The notes beneath the pieces are model-generated. The model saw nothing but the letters and a program-made list of their open reading frames with translations. It searched no databases and was not told where the DNA came from. 64,000 nt of DNA, taken from the NCBI GenBank assembly GCA_009829735.1, contig CM020619.1, forward strand, positions 24,267,554-24,331,553, given 5' to 3'. A program made the translations under genes and the position numbers. The DNA comes from Pyropia yezoensis (taxonomy: Eukaryota > Rhodophyta > Bangiophyceae > Bangiales > Bangiaceae). Shown here piece after piece: positions 21,666 to 32,232 of this stretch (position 1 is its first letter; each line of letters opens with the position of its first letter).

Positions 21666-23813
21666 CACCCGCCCGCCCGCCCGCCGGGCCGACCAGCAGC
21701 GGCGGCGACGACGCGGCGGCCGCGGCTGCCGGGGTGGCCTGCCCTCCCGTCACCACCCGCCGCAAGCACCGCGACTGCCGCCGCGGCAGCGGCGGTGCGC
21801 GCCGACGCAGGCAGCGGGGGGGGGAGGGGGGGGAAGGAGCCCACCACGACCGCGGGTGCAGTCCTCTGTGGAGGGCACAAGCCGGCCGGTGCCGCCGGCG
21901 CTGGGCCGCGGGGGGACCCCCGCAGCGGAGGCGGGGAGCAACCGAGGCGGCCTCCCTCTGCTGGTGGCCCAAAGGCGATCCCGCTGCCGCCGCCACCACC
22001 GCTGCGGCGGCCGCCGCCGCCGCCTCTTCTCGCAGCCGCCGACGGCTTCGATGCCGCCGCCGCCGTCGAAGGCAATAACGCCCTCTAGGCCGCTGCCACC
22101 TCCAATTGTTCGGGAAAGTCGGGCGGAGGGAGGGTAAAGTGCGGGAAGGGGGAAGGGGGAAAGGGGGAGGGGGGGAAGGGGGGAGGGGGGTGGGGGGGTG
22201 GTGGGGCGGGGGGGGAAGCGTTGCCGGCTGCGTAGGGGACCACGACCGCGCTGCCCGACGCCACCCCCCCCACCCCCCACCCACTCCCTTCCGACCGGCC
22301 ACACGGCCACGCGTGCGGCCCAACGCACAGCGGGGGGGGGGGGTGGTGAGCGGCGCCGCCACGACGTGTGACACTCCGCGACCACGACTGCGACGGCTTG
22401 CAACAATTGTGATAGGCTCCCCCGTTGTCGAGCACGGCTGCTGACACTGGCAGCGCGCAGCGAGGGGGCTCTCGACTGGCGGGATTTCACGCCCCGCCTC
22501 CGCGCTCCTCGATTGCTCCCGAGACGAGGCGCGCCTCTGCCAAACGCTTGTCTAGCACAGCGTCAGTCGGGCAGGGCAGAAATGCATGGTTGTATCCATA
22601 CGTTCGAACACTACTACACTCTTTATGCCATCTTCTTTTCCTCGCTCCCTGGTTGCACCAGTCCCGACACTCTGCGCTTCCTCCTGTGCCCCTCCCTGCA
22701 ATCCACTCTTAGTGATTGGCTGGGTGGATGGACGGACACACAGAAGTCACTGGCCTCCGCCCCAGCGCAAGCCCAGAGAGATGGCATGCAAAAAAGACAT
22801 ACACGAAAAAAAAGAGGACCTCTGTGATAACCACATGGCCAGTCTGCATCAAACGCCGTCCGCACGTCGCCACTGCCTTTGGTCAATGAAGGCCGCGGCG
22901 GCGCCGGGCGCGGCTGGCCAAAGAAAAAGAGCGGTAGTGTAACTACGCCAACCGGTTCGGCGGTGGCTCGCGCGGCGTGGCCAGCAGAGGTGACGGCGCC
23001 GCTGGGTAGTCACGGCGTTGCCGCCGCCCCCGCCACGTATGCCGCCGCCGACGGGTTGCTGTGGACGGCTGCCGCACCCGCTGCTGCGGCGATGCCCTGC
23101 CGCCGTGCCCATCCCAGCTGCAATGGAAAGTGTCGAAAACGTGACAGCGGGGGGGTAAGACAGGCGGCGGTGCAAAGCATAGCCGGACAGCAGCCGTTGT
23201 GGGCGGCAGTGTCCACAGCGGCAGAATAGCGGCAAGAGAGAATACGGCGCCAGCACCGGGCTCTAGGCAGCGGCGGTGACAGGGATGGGCGGACCTCAAG
23301 ATGCGGTCAGGGAGGGGGGGGGGCGCCAGCCGCAGACCCGCGCCGATGTGCCGCCGCCGCGGCCAGCAGGCGGACGCGCTGCCGACGACGTTGACTGCGT
23401 GCGTGCGGCAGGCGGGCAGCGCACACCGGGGCGGCACCGCCCACAGCACGGGCGCGCAGCGAGGCCGGCGTTCCCCCGCGGGACGGTAGGTAGGTAGGCG
23501 GCCACTCCCTGCCACGAACCGCCTTGTCCTTTGGCCGCCGCGCGCCCGCGGGGGTGGGCCTCCGTCTGCGCCGGGGCGGCTCGGCATGATGAGGTCCCCG
23601 GCGGGTGTGACGAAAACGGCTCCCCCCGTGCGCGCACGGCACAAGGTCGTTCCCCCGCGACCGACGGGGTGCGTGCGGTGCCTGCAGTAGTTGCATAACC
23701 AAAAACAGTTTTACCCCCAACCAGGGAGTGGGAGGGCGACACCCCCTCAACCCCCACACACCAGCACCCACCTCCCCCACGGCGTTGGATGCTGCGCCTC
23801 CCCGCGCGGGAGG
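21666..23813. other. Intergenic upstream of the CDF homologue
   Basis: Bases 21666-22450 are G-run and GCC-rich with no conserved protein. Bases 22450-23700 are more ordinary in composition (AT-richer at 22560-22850), but frames on both strands lack recognisable similarity. No gene is supported. Confidence 0.4.
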
Positions 23814-24440
23814 TCAGAGGTTTTCAATCTTGCGGAGGCTGGCAAACATGAGCTCCCTGCTCGCCCCCGGGTCATCCCCATCCCACAGCGTGCAGTCGCG
23901 GGGTACGCCGTCGGGCGGACGCCCGCCGCCGCCGCCCCCATCAGCGCCGCCCAGCCAGATGGGCCCCGAGCCACCCGGCCCCGCATCATGGAAGGAGGGC
24001 AGGGGGCCGCTGCGGCCAGCGCCGCCGCCGCCGCCGCCACCGCCGCCGCCACCGCCGCCGCCGCCGCTGCCGCCCCGACCGGGGCGGCAAAACGCCAAGC
24101 GGCCGCTGCTGCCGCCGCCGCGACCCCCCCCCCCGGTGCCCACCCAGTCAAAACTGCCGGCCGTCCCTCCGACGCCCCCCCCCCCACCGATGCCGCCCCC
24201 CCCCCCCACCGAGTCATCGCTGCAAATCTTTTCCAGCCGCACCGCCCCCCCCCCCCCGCCGACCCCAACCGCAGCTCCTCCACCGCCCGCGCGCGGGCAA
24301 GCACCTTGGCCGCCGCCGACACGTCAGCCGCCACCACCGCCCCCCCGCCGCGGGAGCGAAGGGAACGGCCCGACAGGGGGGCGGCGTCGGCGCTGCCGCC
24401 GCACCTGCCAAACGAGTTGGACGGTGACCCCGACGCAAAC
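23814..24440 (-). CDS. C-terminal part of an unrecognised Gly-rich protein
   Basis: Two minus-strand frames carry protein-like text. From about 24380 downward one reads AADVSAAAKVLARARAVEEL, a probable helix. After the 14-C run at 24244-24257 the reading continues in the next frame as VRLEKICSDDSV, then Gly-rich sequence, then PIWLGGADG and DCTLWDGDDPGASRELMFAS before the stop at 23814. The frame switch at a homopolymer suggests length variation or sequencing error there. I do not recognise the family. A candidate first exon lies at 26080-26172. Confidence 0.35.
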
Positions 24441-26079
24441 GACCACTCCCGCCACAGGCCGCGGGAGGGGGAGTGGGGGCCGCTCCCGACGACGCCGACG
24501 CCACCACCACCTCCTCCACCACCACCACCACCACCACCACCACCACCACCACCGCCACCACCACCACCACCGCCAACGCCACCGCCAACTCCACCGCCAC
24601 CGCCACCGCCGCCACCAACGACCATCCCCCAATCGGCCGACCCGCCGGGCGTGCCCGCCCACCCACCTCCGCCACCCGAGCCGGACCGAACCGCCGCGGC
24701 CAGGCGGTGGCGCCACCGCTTCTTCCGCGGCGACGGCAGGACGGGGGGCGCAGGAGAGGGAGGCATTGCGCGCAGCACGCAAGACGTGGACAGAAAAGAG
24801 AAAAACAAGCGGGGAGGGGGAAGGAAAGGGGGAGGTGAAGGGGAGCGAAGGCGGGAAGGGTGTGCGTCAAGGCACTGCAACCGGGAAGGGTGACGGGAAA
24901 GATGAGGGACGACGCGGGGTGAGAGGACCGGGAACCAAACGGGCAGAGGGCAGGGGAGCAGAGCAGAGTGGCAGACAGGCGCACTGCAGCCAAACGGGCC
25001 GGGCACAGCAGCCGCGAAGATGGCACCCAGTCAGGGGGGAGGACGGTGCACGATCCGTCACGCGGGGCCGGGTGCGTCTGATGTCACCCACCAAGATGGA
25101 GAAAGGGGGCGGGCGGGGGGGGGGGTGGGTGAATGGGAAGGGAGAGCGCGTGCTTGGGGAGGGAAGAGCGCGTGCTCGTCCACGAGAAGGGGGGGAAGGG
25201 GGGGCCCGCAGCGGCCGGAGGGGTGGCGGCCACAAGCCAGCGGACACCCACCTCCACCTAAACCCCGCACCGCCGTTCACGCCCCCGCCCACCCACCGCC
25301 GTACCGCGGCAGCGGGGGACCGCGGCACACACGGGGGCGTCCCACCCCAGCCGGCGGCACGCCCATGGAATGGATACAGCGAGGAGGGGGAGCAGGGGAG
25401 GGCAAATCCGCTGCGACACCCCCCCCCCCCCGCCACCAGAAAGCTGCCGCCACAAAGCAGGCGGCAGGCGCACCGCCAGCAGGCGCCCGCCACGCAATCA
25501 CCACCCACCCACCCACCCACCCGCCCCCCCAAAGCGCGCGCCGCCACAGAGCTCTGTCGCCGCCACCGGTACCGCTGTCGCCACCGCTGTCGCTACCAAC
25601 ACCGCTGTCGCCACCGCCGCTGCAACTGTCGCCGTGGGGGCGGAGCAGACAGCAGGGAGGGGAGGGGAGGGGTGGGGGGGGGGGTGGGGGTTCCGCACGA
25701 GGCGAGCAGCGGACGAGGGGGGGGTGGGGGAGGGGAGGGGGTGCGTGGGGGGGGGGGTGGCAGAGGGGCGGTTGTCGCAAAAAGAGAGGGGGCGCGTCGC
25801 AAAAGGCAAGGCCGCCGCCGCCCACCCGGGATACCCCACCACCACCAGCGCCACAGTCTTACCGGAGCGAGTGGGGCAGAGGAGGGTGTGCGGGGTGACG
25901 GCCGCCACGCCGCGTCCATCCCTGCCGTGTGGGGCGGCCGGCCCGAAGCAAGAGGACAGGGGGGAGAGGGGTGCAGTCACACAAGTGGGATTGAGAAGGG
26001 GGGGAAGAGGAATAAAGGGGAAGAAGGGGGGGGGGAAGGGGCGACGGGTAGGGGGGTGGACCGCACCTGCCGTACGTAC
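24441..26079. other. Low-complexity interval, possibly introns of the 23.8-26.2 kb minus gene
   Basis: Bases 24500-24630 are CCA/CCG triplets. The rest alternates G-rich and C-rich runs. No conserved protein is seen. If the candidate first exon (26080-26172) and the C-terminal piece (23814-24440) belong together, this interval holds the middle of that gene, but I cannot place its exons. Confidence 0.35.
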
Positions 26080-26172
26080 AGGGCCGTAGCAGCGGCGCGC
26101 ATCCCGGCGGGGACGACGGCTGCTCGGCGGGGCGCGTTGCCGTCCCCGACGCTTCTTGTCAGCGGCGCTCAT
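26080..26172 (-). CDS. Candidate first exon, basic N-terminus
   Basis: An ATG at 26172 opens 31 codons starting MSAADKKRRGRQRAPPSSRR and runs exactly into a GTACGT donor at 26079. That donor type is used by confirmed introns elsewhere in this window. The basic run would serve as a nuclear or nucleolar signal. The protein is unknown and the downstream exons are not placed, so this rests on the donor and the coding character alone. Confidence 0.35.
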
Positions 26173-26407
26173 GAACACGGGCAAGACTTGTGGGTGGCCA
26201 CCCAGAACGTCGACTGATTTCCTTCGCGACACACTCCACATCCCAGACACACTCCACATCCCGGAGAATTTTTTTTTGACAAATACTATCCAGGGACTTG
26301 TCCTCAAGTTCCGAGACTATAATACATCCGGCTCTCGCTGCGAAAGACCGACATTTCATCGAATATCAACGTGTCCCGTGTGTATGCATGCAGCCGCCGC
26401 CGGCGTG

Positions 26408-27600
26408 TCACGGCGCCGCCGACAGCACCTCTACCACCGCGCCGTGGCCCCGGCGCGCGGCCAACTGGGCGGCCGTCACGCCATCGGCGGTCCGCACGGC
26501 GGGAGGCGCGCCCGCCGCCAGCAGCGCGGCCACCACGCGAGCGTGGCCGGCCCCAGCGGCGGCGTGGAGGGGCGTCCAGCCGGGGCGGGTGGCCGCCCCC
26601 ACAGCCGCGCCCGCCGCCAGCAGCATGGCAACAACGGTGCTGTGCCCGCCGGCGGCGGCGCGGAGCAAAGGCGTCCAGCCGAGCGCGTCGGCCGCGACAA
26701 CGGGGGTGCCCACAGCGAGCAGCGCCCCCGCCGCCCCCCCGTGGCCCCTACCCGCGACCCTGTGGAGGGGCGTGCAGCCAGCACCGTCGGTGGCGTCGAC
26801 CGTCGCGCCCGCCTCGAGCAGCGATGTCACTACCCCCACGTTGCCCCCATAGGAGGCGTGCAGGAGCGGCGTGTTGCCCCCCGACGTCACCGCGTCGACC
26901 GGCGCGCCCGCTGCGAGCAGCGTCGCCACCACAGAGGTGTGCCCCCCCAGCGCGGCGCGGTGGAGGGGGGCGTCTCGCCGCCCGCGCCGGCACCCGCAAC
27001 CGCCGCACCCGCCGCAAGCAGCGCGTCGACGGCAGGCGCGTGGCCCCTGCCCGCAAACAGGTAGAGCGGCGTCCACCCGTCGGCCGCGCCTGCCGCGGCG
27101 CCCGCGGCAAGCAGCACGTCGGCCACGGCGGCGGCGCCAACGTCGGCAGCGACCGCCAGCGCCGTCTGGCCATCCCCGTCAACCGCGTCGACGGCCGCAC
27201 CCGCCGACACCAGCGCCGCCGCCACGTTGGCGGCGGCGGCGGCGGCGGCACGATGGAGGGGCGTCTCCCCGGCGGCGTCGACCGCGGCAACGCGCGTGGC
27301 GACGGCGGGGTCGCCCCGCAGCGCCACCACCGCCTCCATGTCACCCGCCGTTGCAGCGTCGTGAAGGGCGCTCCCACCGATATAACACGCCGTGCTGGCC
27401 GCGACCACCGGCGGCGCGCCGTCTGGTACCGTGCCGAGGCCACACCGATGGCTCGTCGCGGCCACGTCAACCGTCGCCACCTCTGCCGCAGCCACTTCCG
27501 CCACCACCACCGCAGCTGTCGCCGCCGCCGCCTCCGCTTCCTCTGTCGTCGCCTCTGTCGCCGTCACGACCGGCGCCGTTGCTTCGGGTGACGACGCCAT
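26408..27600 (-). CDS. Ankyrin-repeat protein with a frame slip in a C run
   Basis: About ten ankyrin repeats follow an Ala/Glu/Thr-rich N-terminus of about 75 residues that starts at ATG 27600. Repeats show the canonical G-TPLH-AA--GH--VV--LL-AGA pattern, for example WTPLLRAAAGGHSTVVAMLL. The protein would be near 397 residues and likely a protein-binding scaffold; no catalytic domain is attached. The interval is 1193 bases, not a multiple of three. The frame changes at the sixth or so repeat, in a run of six C (minus strand) after GAGACG near 26965. Either one more or two fewer C would restore ETP-PLHRAALGGH. Because the repeats on both sides are intact, I suspect homopolymer miscalling or a very recent mutation rather than an old pseudogene. 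Confidence 0.8.
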
Positions 27601-28457
27601 CACACCTCCCTCCTCCACCGCACGTAGACCGCCGTGACCCCCTGCCCACCGCCGTCGTTGTCGCCAGGACGTGTGACGGGCCCACCTGCCGGCGGCGGCG
27701 AGCCGGGAACGGAGAGGGGAAGGGAAAGCAGCCGGTGACACTTTCCACTTCATCCATAGGGGGAGAGGGCCAAGGGGGGCAGCGGGCGGTGGGGAAGAGG
27801 GGTGGGGTAAAGTGCGAAGCGTTGAGGCGGGCGCCGTGCGGAGAGATGATCCCATGAGCCCAAGGAAACTAGTTGATCCCGCGCGGCTCGCCGTGGAGAT
27901 CGTGCTCGTACTTGCGGAGATGACACGTGGGGGGCCCGCAACCACCCACCTGGGGTCGCCCCACGCCATGGCTATGGCGCCATCGCCCACCCCCCTGCCC
28001 ACTGCCCCCTCACCTACGGCACCGATGCTACATGCTGTTTAGTGCACCTTGGTCAGCGACATCCACGGTCACGCCCCCCACCCCCCGACCCCGCCGCCGA
28101 CGCTGCAGCGAGCTGGCGCCTCATCTCGCCGCCCACTGCCACTGCCGCCGCTGCCGCTGCCGCTGTCGCCGCTGCCCCTGTCGCCTCCAGTGCCGTTGTT
28201 GCTGTGGGCAGTCGCTGCTCTCCGCTGCGACGGTCGCAGCCGCTCCCGCTGCCGCTATCCCCGCCGCCGCGCCGCTGCCACCACCACCGCCACCGCTGCA
28301 TCCACCGCCGCTGGCACTGCAACAGCGGCCGCCTCCCATCCTGCCACGGTACCCCCCCACCGTGCGCCGCCTGCTGGCCTTCCCCGCTTGCCGGCCCACC
28401 TGCCTTACGACCACCCACCCCAGCTCCCCTGCTGGAAGGGGCGGCGCGCCACCACCC
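27601..28457. other. Divergent intergenic region, ankyrin gene / FKBP18
   Basis: The two flanking genes are transcribed away from each other, so this interval should hold both promoters. I see no clear TATA box or conserved block. GCC-type triplets dominate after about 28130. Confidence 0.4.
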
Positions 28458-29758
28458 ATGGCCGCCTTTCTGCCGCCCCCCCTTCTGGGCGGACCCGCCA
28501 CCACCGCGGCTCGGCGCCTCGCGCCCACGCCGCTGCCGCCGCTGTCGCCGACGCTGCGGCCTGCCGTCGCAACCGCCACTGCCCCTTCCACGCCCCCCAC
28601 CTCGGTTGGCGCTGCCGGCTCGACCGAGAGTGGGGCGCCTGCTGATTTGGCGGCCGCCGCAGCCGACACCACTTCCCGCCCCCGCACCCGCCGTGCCATG
28701 TTGGCCGCAGCGGCAGCGGTAGCGGCGGCGGCTGCCACCGCCACTGCCGCCGCCACCGCCGCCCCTGTCGCCGCCGCGGTGGCTGCCGCCCCGCCGCCGC
28801 CGCAGCCGTCGCAGGCATCTGAGGAGGAGCGGCGGCCGCCGTTTGTGACGCTCCCGTCGGGGGTGCGGGTGCAGGAGATTGCCGTTGGGGAGGTACGTTG
28901 ATGATGGCCAGGTGGGGGTTAGTCGTGAACCCTGGGGCCGCCGGCGTGCGTGCGTGCCGCCGCCACGTCGCACCCCGCAGGGGGAGGGGGGGCGGGCGCG
29001 CACATGTGCGGCGCCGGTCGGGTGGCGGCTGGGCTGTCTGGCGAGAGCGACGATGGAGGGGAGTAGGGGTGGGGGTGGGGGTTCTGTGATGGGGGGGGAC
29101 CGCCGGCGCCTCCCCGCCCGCGCGTGGTGGCTTCCGGTCTCTGCGCCGCGACGGTGGCGGTTCGGCAGTCGTTTGACGGCTGACGCCCCCCACGGTCGGT
29201 GGGGTGGTGGGGCGGGGCGGCCACGGGGGATGTTTTCGCCCCTCCTTGGGGGTAGTGATGAGAGAAGTGCGGGTAGCGGTGCACCGCTCTCAAGCCGGGA
29301 TGCTGACGGGCACTCGCCGCCCCCCCCCCCCGCCCCTGGCGAGGCCCATTGCATTTCGTTTTCCTCCCGAGACGCGGTCCCGTGTCACTCACCTCCTCGC
29401 TTCAACCCCCCCCCCACAGGGTAAGGTTGTCACCGACGGCTCGGTGGTGTCCCTGCAGTACGTGCTGCGCCGCCCCAACGGCTACTTTGTCGACGCCTCG
29501 TACGGTTTTGACAGGCTGGACCTGTACACCTACACTGCCGGCAGCGGCGGCGTTGTGGCGGGCTTTGACGCTGCCGTTCGGGGGATGGCCCCCGGCGGGC
29601 GGCGGCGGTTTGTGGTGCCCCCCGCGGTGGGGTATGTGGGGGGGGTGGGGGGGGGGAAGCCGGGGCCCATCCCGCCGGGCTGGGGCGAGCGCCGCGCACT
29701 TGCCAGCCACATTGGGGAGGACCTGATCTTTGAGGTGCGGGTGGTGCGCGTCAAGTAG
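28458..29758 (+). CDS. FKBP18: FKBP18-type peptidyl-prolyl isomerase, thylakoid lumen
   Basis: Two exons, 28458-28892 and 29420-29758, joined in phase 0 across a GT-AG intron (donor GAG|GTACGT, acceptor CCCACAG|GG), give 257 residues. The C-terminal half matches plant and algal FKBP18: GVRVQEIAVGEGK, NGYFVDASYGF, RGMAPGGRRRFVVPPAVGYV, PIPPGWGERRALASH-GEDLIFEVRV. FKBPs catalyse or chaperone proline isomerisation, but this subgroup has lost several FK506-site aromatics, so activity is uncertain. The N-terminus is bipartite: about 70 residues rich in Ala/Pro/Ser/Thr, then TRRAMLAAAAAVAAAA, a twin-arginine plus hydrophobic segment, pointing to Tat import into the thylakoid lumen. The ATG at 28458 was chosen because it opens the transit-like part. 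The frame is open further upstream. Confidence 0.88.
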
Positions 29759-30039
29759 AGGAGGGGGGTGTGGGGGGTGGGGCGTGGGCAAGGGGTGGGG
29801 GCATGGACGATAGATTGGCCGCACTACCAGCCGTGGCGTGACAAAGAAAACGAGAGAAGAAAAAATTGATCAGGCGCACCAGAGAAAAGAGTTGACGCTC
29901 CCGCCCCGCCAGCGCCGCCCGAGCTCTCGCCGCCGTGGCCGCCGACGAGGGGGAGGGGTCCCCGCGACAAGAACCTCCTCACCCCCACCCACCCTGGATC
30001 CACAACGCACCCCCCTCCCCCCCTCGTGTGTCTTCCCCC

Positions 30040-31881
30040 CTACTTGGCTGCCCCTGCGGCGGGCGTCGCGGCAAGCGAGCCGAGGCGGGCGGCCAGCTGG
30101 CGGAGGCGGTCGGGCAGGGGGGGGTCCCCGGTGGCGGCCGGCAGGCCGTCGCCGTCCCCCGCCCCCCCCGCTCCCAGCGGCCCACGCGGGGGGCGTGGCG
30201 GCGCCAGCGCCGCGAGCGCCGCCTCGGCCGCCGCCGCCCGCCGCGACGCCGCGGCGGCCGCCGCGACCGCCGCGTCCCGCTCGGTGGTGGCGGCAGCCGC
30301 CGCTGCGGCGGCCGCTGACGCCTCGGATGGCGACGGCAAAGAGGCAGCGGTGGCGGAGGCGGCGGCGGTGGCGGCGGCGAGGCGGTCGGCCAGGCGCGTG
30401 CGGTCCGCTTCCGCGTCGGCCAGGCGGGCGGCGAGGTCGTCCCGCTCGGCGGCGGCGGCGGCCAGGCGGGCGGCCAGGCCGTCCCGGTCGGCCTCGGCGG
30501 CAGACGCGTCGCGGCCCGCGGCGGCCACCGCGTCGCGGTCGGCGAGCGCAGCGTCGCGCGACGCGATCGCCGCGTCGAGGCCCTGCAGCGCCACCGCCGC
30601 CGCGTCGGCCGCCGCGGCACGGCTGCGCTCGGCGGTCGCGGCGGCCGCGTCGGCGGCGGCACGCCCGGCGGCGGCCGCGTCGCGGTCGGCGGCCGCCGCG
30701 TCGCGTTCCGCCACCACCGCGTCGCGGTCGGCAGTGGCCACATCACGGGCAGCCACCGCCGCGTCGCGCTCGGCCACCGCCCTGTTCAGCTCGGCCGTAA
30801 CCGCATCACGGCCCGCCATCGCTGCGTCGCGCTCGGCTGTCACCGTGTCGCACTCGGCTGTCAACGTGTTGCGCTCGGCAGCTACCACGTCACGGTCTGC
30901 CACTGTCGCGTCGCGTTCGGCCATCACCACGTCGCGCTCGGCCGTCACCGAGTCACGGTCCGCCACCGCCGCATCCCGCTCGGCTGTTACCGCGCCCCGA
31001 GCGGCCACCGCCACGTCCCGTTCGGCCACCAAGGCGTCGCGGTCAGCCACCGCCGCGTCCCGCTCCGCGGCCAAGGCGTCACGGGCCGCCACAGCCGCAT
31101 CGCGGTCAGCCACCGCCGCATCCCGCTCGGCAGCCAAGGCGTCACGGGCCGCCACAGCCGCGTCGCGCTCCCGCTGCGCGTCGGCCGCGGCCGCGGCTGC
31201 GGCGGCCGCATCGCCGCCGCCCGCCGCCGCCGCCCTCAGCGCGTCGCCGTCGGCTACCGCCGCGTTGCGGTCGATAACTGCCGCGTCGCGGGCGGCCAAC
31301 GCCTCGTTGCGGGCGGCCACCGCCTCGTCAAGGGCGGCGGCGACCGCGTCGCGGTCGGCGACCGCTGCGTCGCGGTCCCGCGCCGCCGCCGTCGCCGCCG
31401 CGTCGGCCGTGTCGTGGGCGGCAGCTGCGACGGCGGCTGCCGCCAGCGCTGCGCCCAGCTCCCCCTCCAGCGCCGCCGAGCGGGCGGCGCCCGAGGTGGG
31501 GGTGCTGCCGTCCGTGCTCCCCCGCGGGGCTGTGGCGGTGGCCGTCGGCGCGGCTGCCGCCACGTTCGCCCGCCGTTCCGCGTCGGCCGCCGCCGCCGCG
31601 AGCCGGCGACAGCGGCCGGCAAGGCGCGCCGCCTGGTCGGCGGTGGCCTCGCTTAGGCGGCCGGCCACGTCGTCGAGGACCTCCCCCAGTAAGGAGCCCA
31701 CCGCCAGAGACAGGCCCTCCTCGGACTGCGCCCGCGCCAGCCGCGCAGCGCGACCACCCAGTGACGGGGTGGGGGGTGGGGGGGAGCCCCGCGAGCGCGG
31801 CCGGATGGACCCAAACGGCAGGTGCGGGACGACCGCGGCAGCCGCGGCGACTGGCGGCCATCCTCGCCGGGGGGAGGACAG

Positions 31882-31917
<36 letters not shown>

Positions 31918-32196
31918 CGTCGATGCGGCCGACGCCGACGACGACGAGCTGCCGCCAGGGGAGTCTGGCGGGGAGGGGAAGGTATCGGGAAGGACCGCCA
32001 CCGGACGTGGCAGGATGTGCACGTGGTGGGCGGGCGAGCGGAGCCCGCCGCCATGGGGGCCTGGCAGCCTTAGCCCGCCGACACGCCCGCTTGACGGGCG
32101 GCGAGGCGTGCCCCCGGTCGATTCCGCATCGGGCGGCAGGGAGCGCAGTGGCTGCAGCGGCGGCGGCAGCGACGGTCGCGGAGAGCCGCCACCGCA

Positions 32197-32232
<36 letters not shown>

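Noticed and set aside
24500-24630. His-rich or Trp-rich protein from the CCA tract
   Set aside because: Triplet-repeat translation in an arbitrary frame; no flanking conserved sequence.
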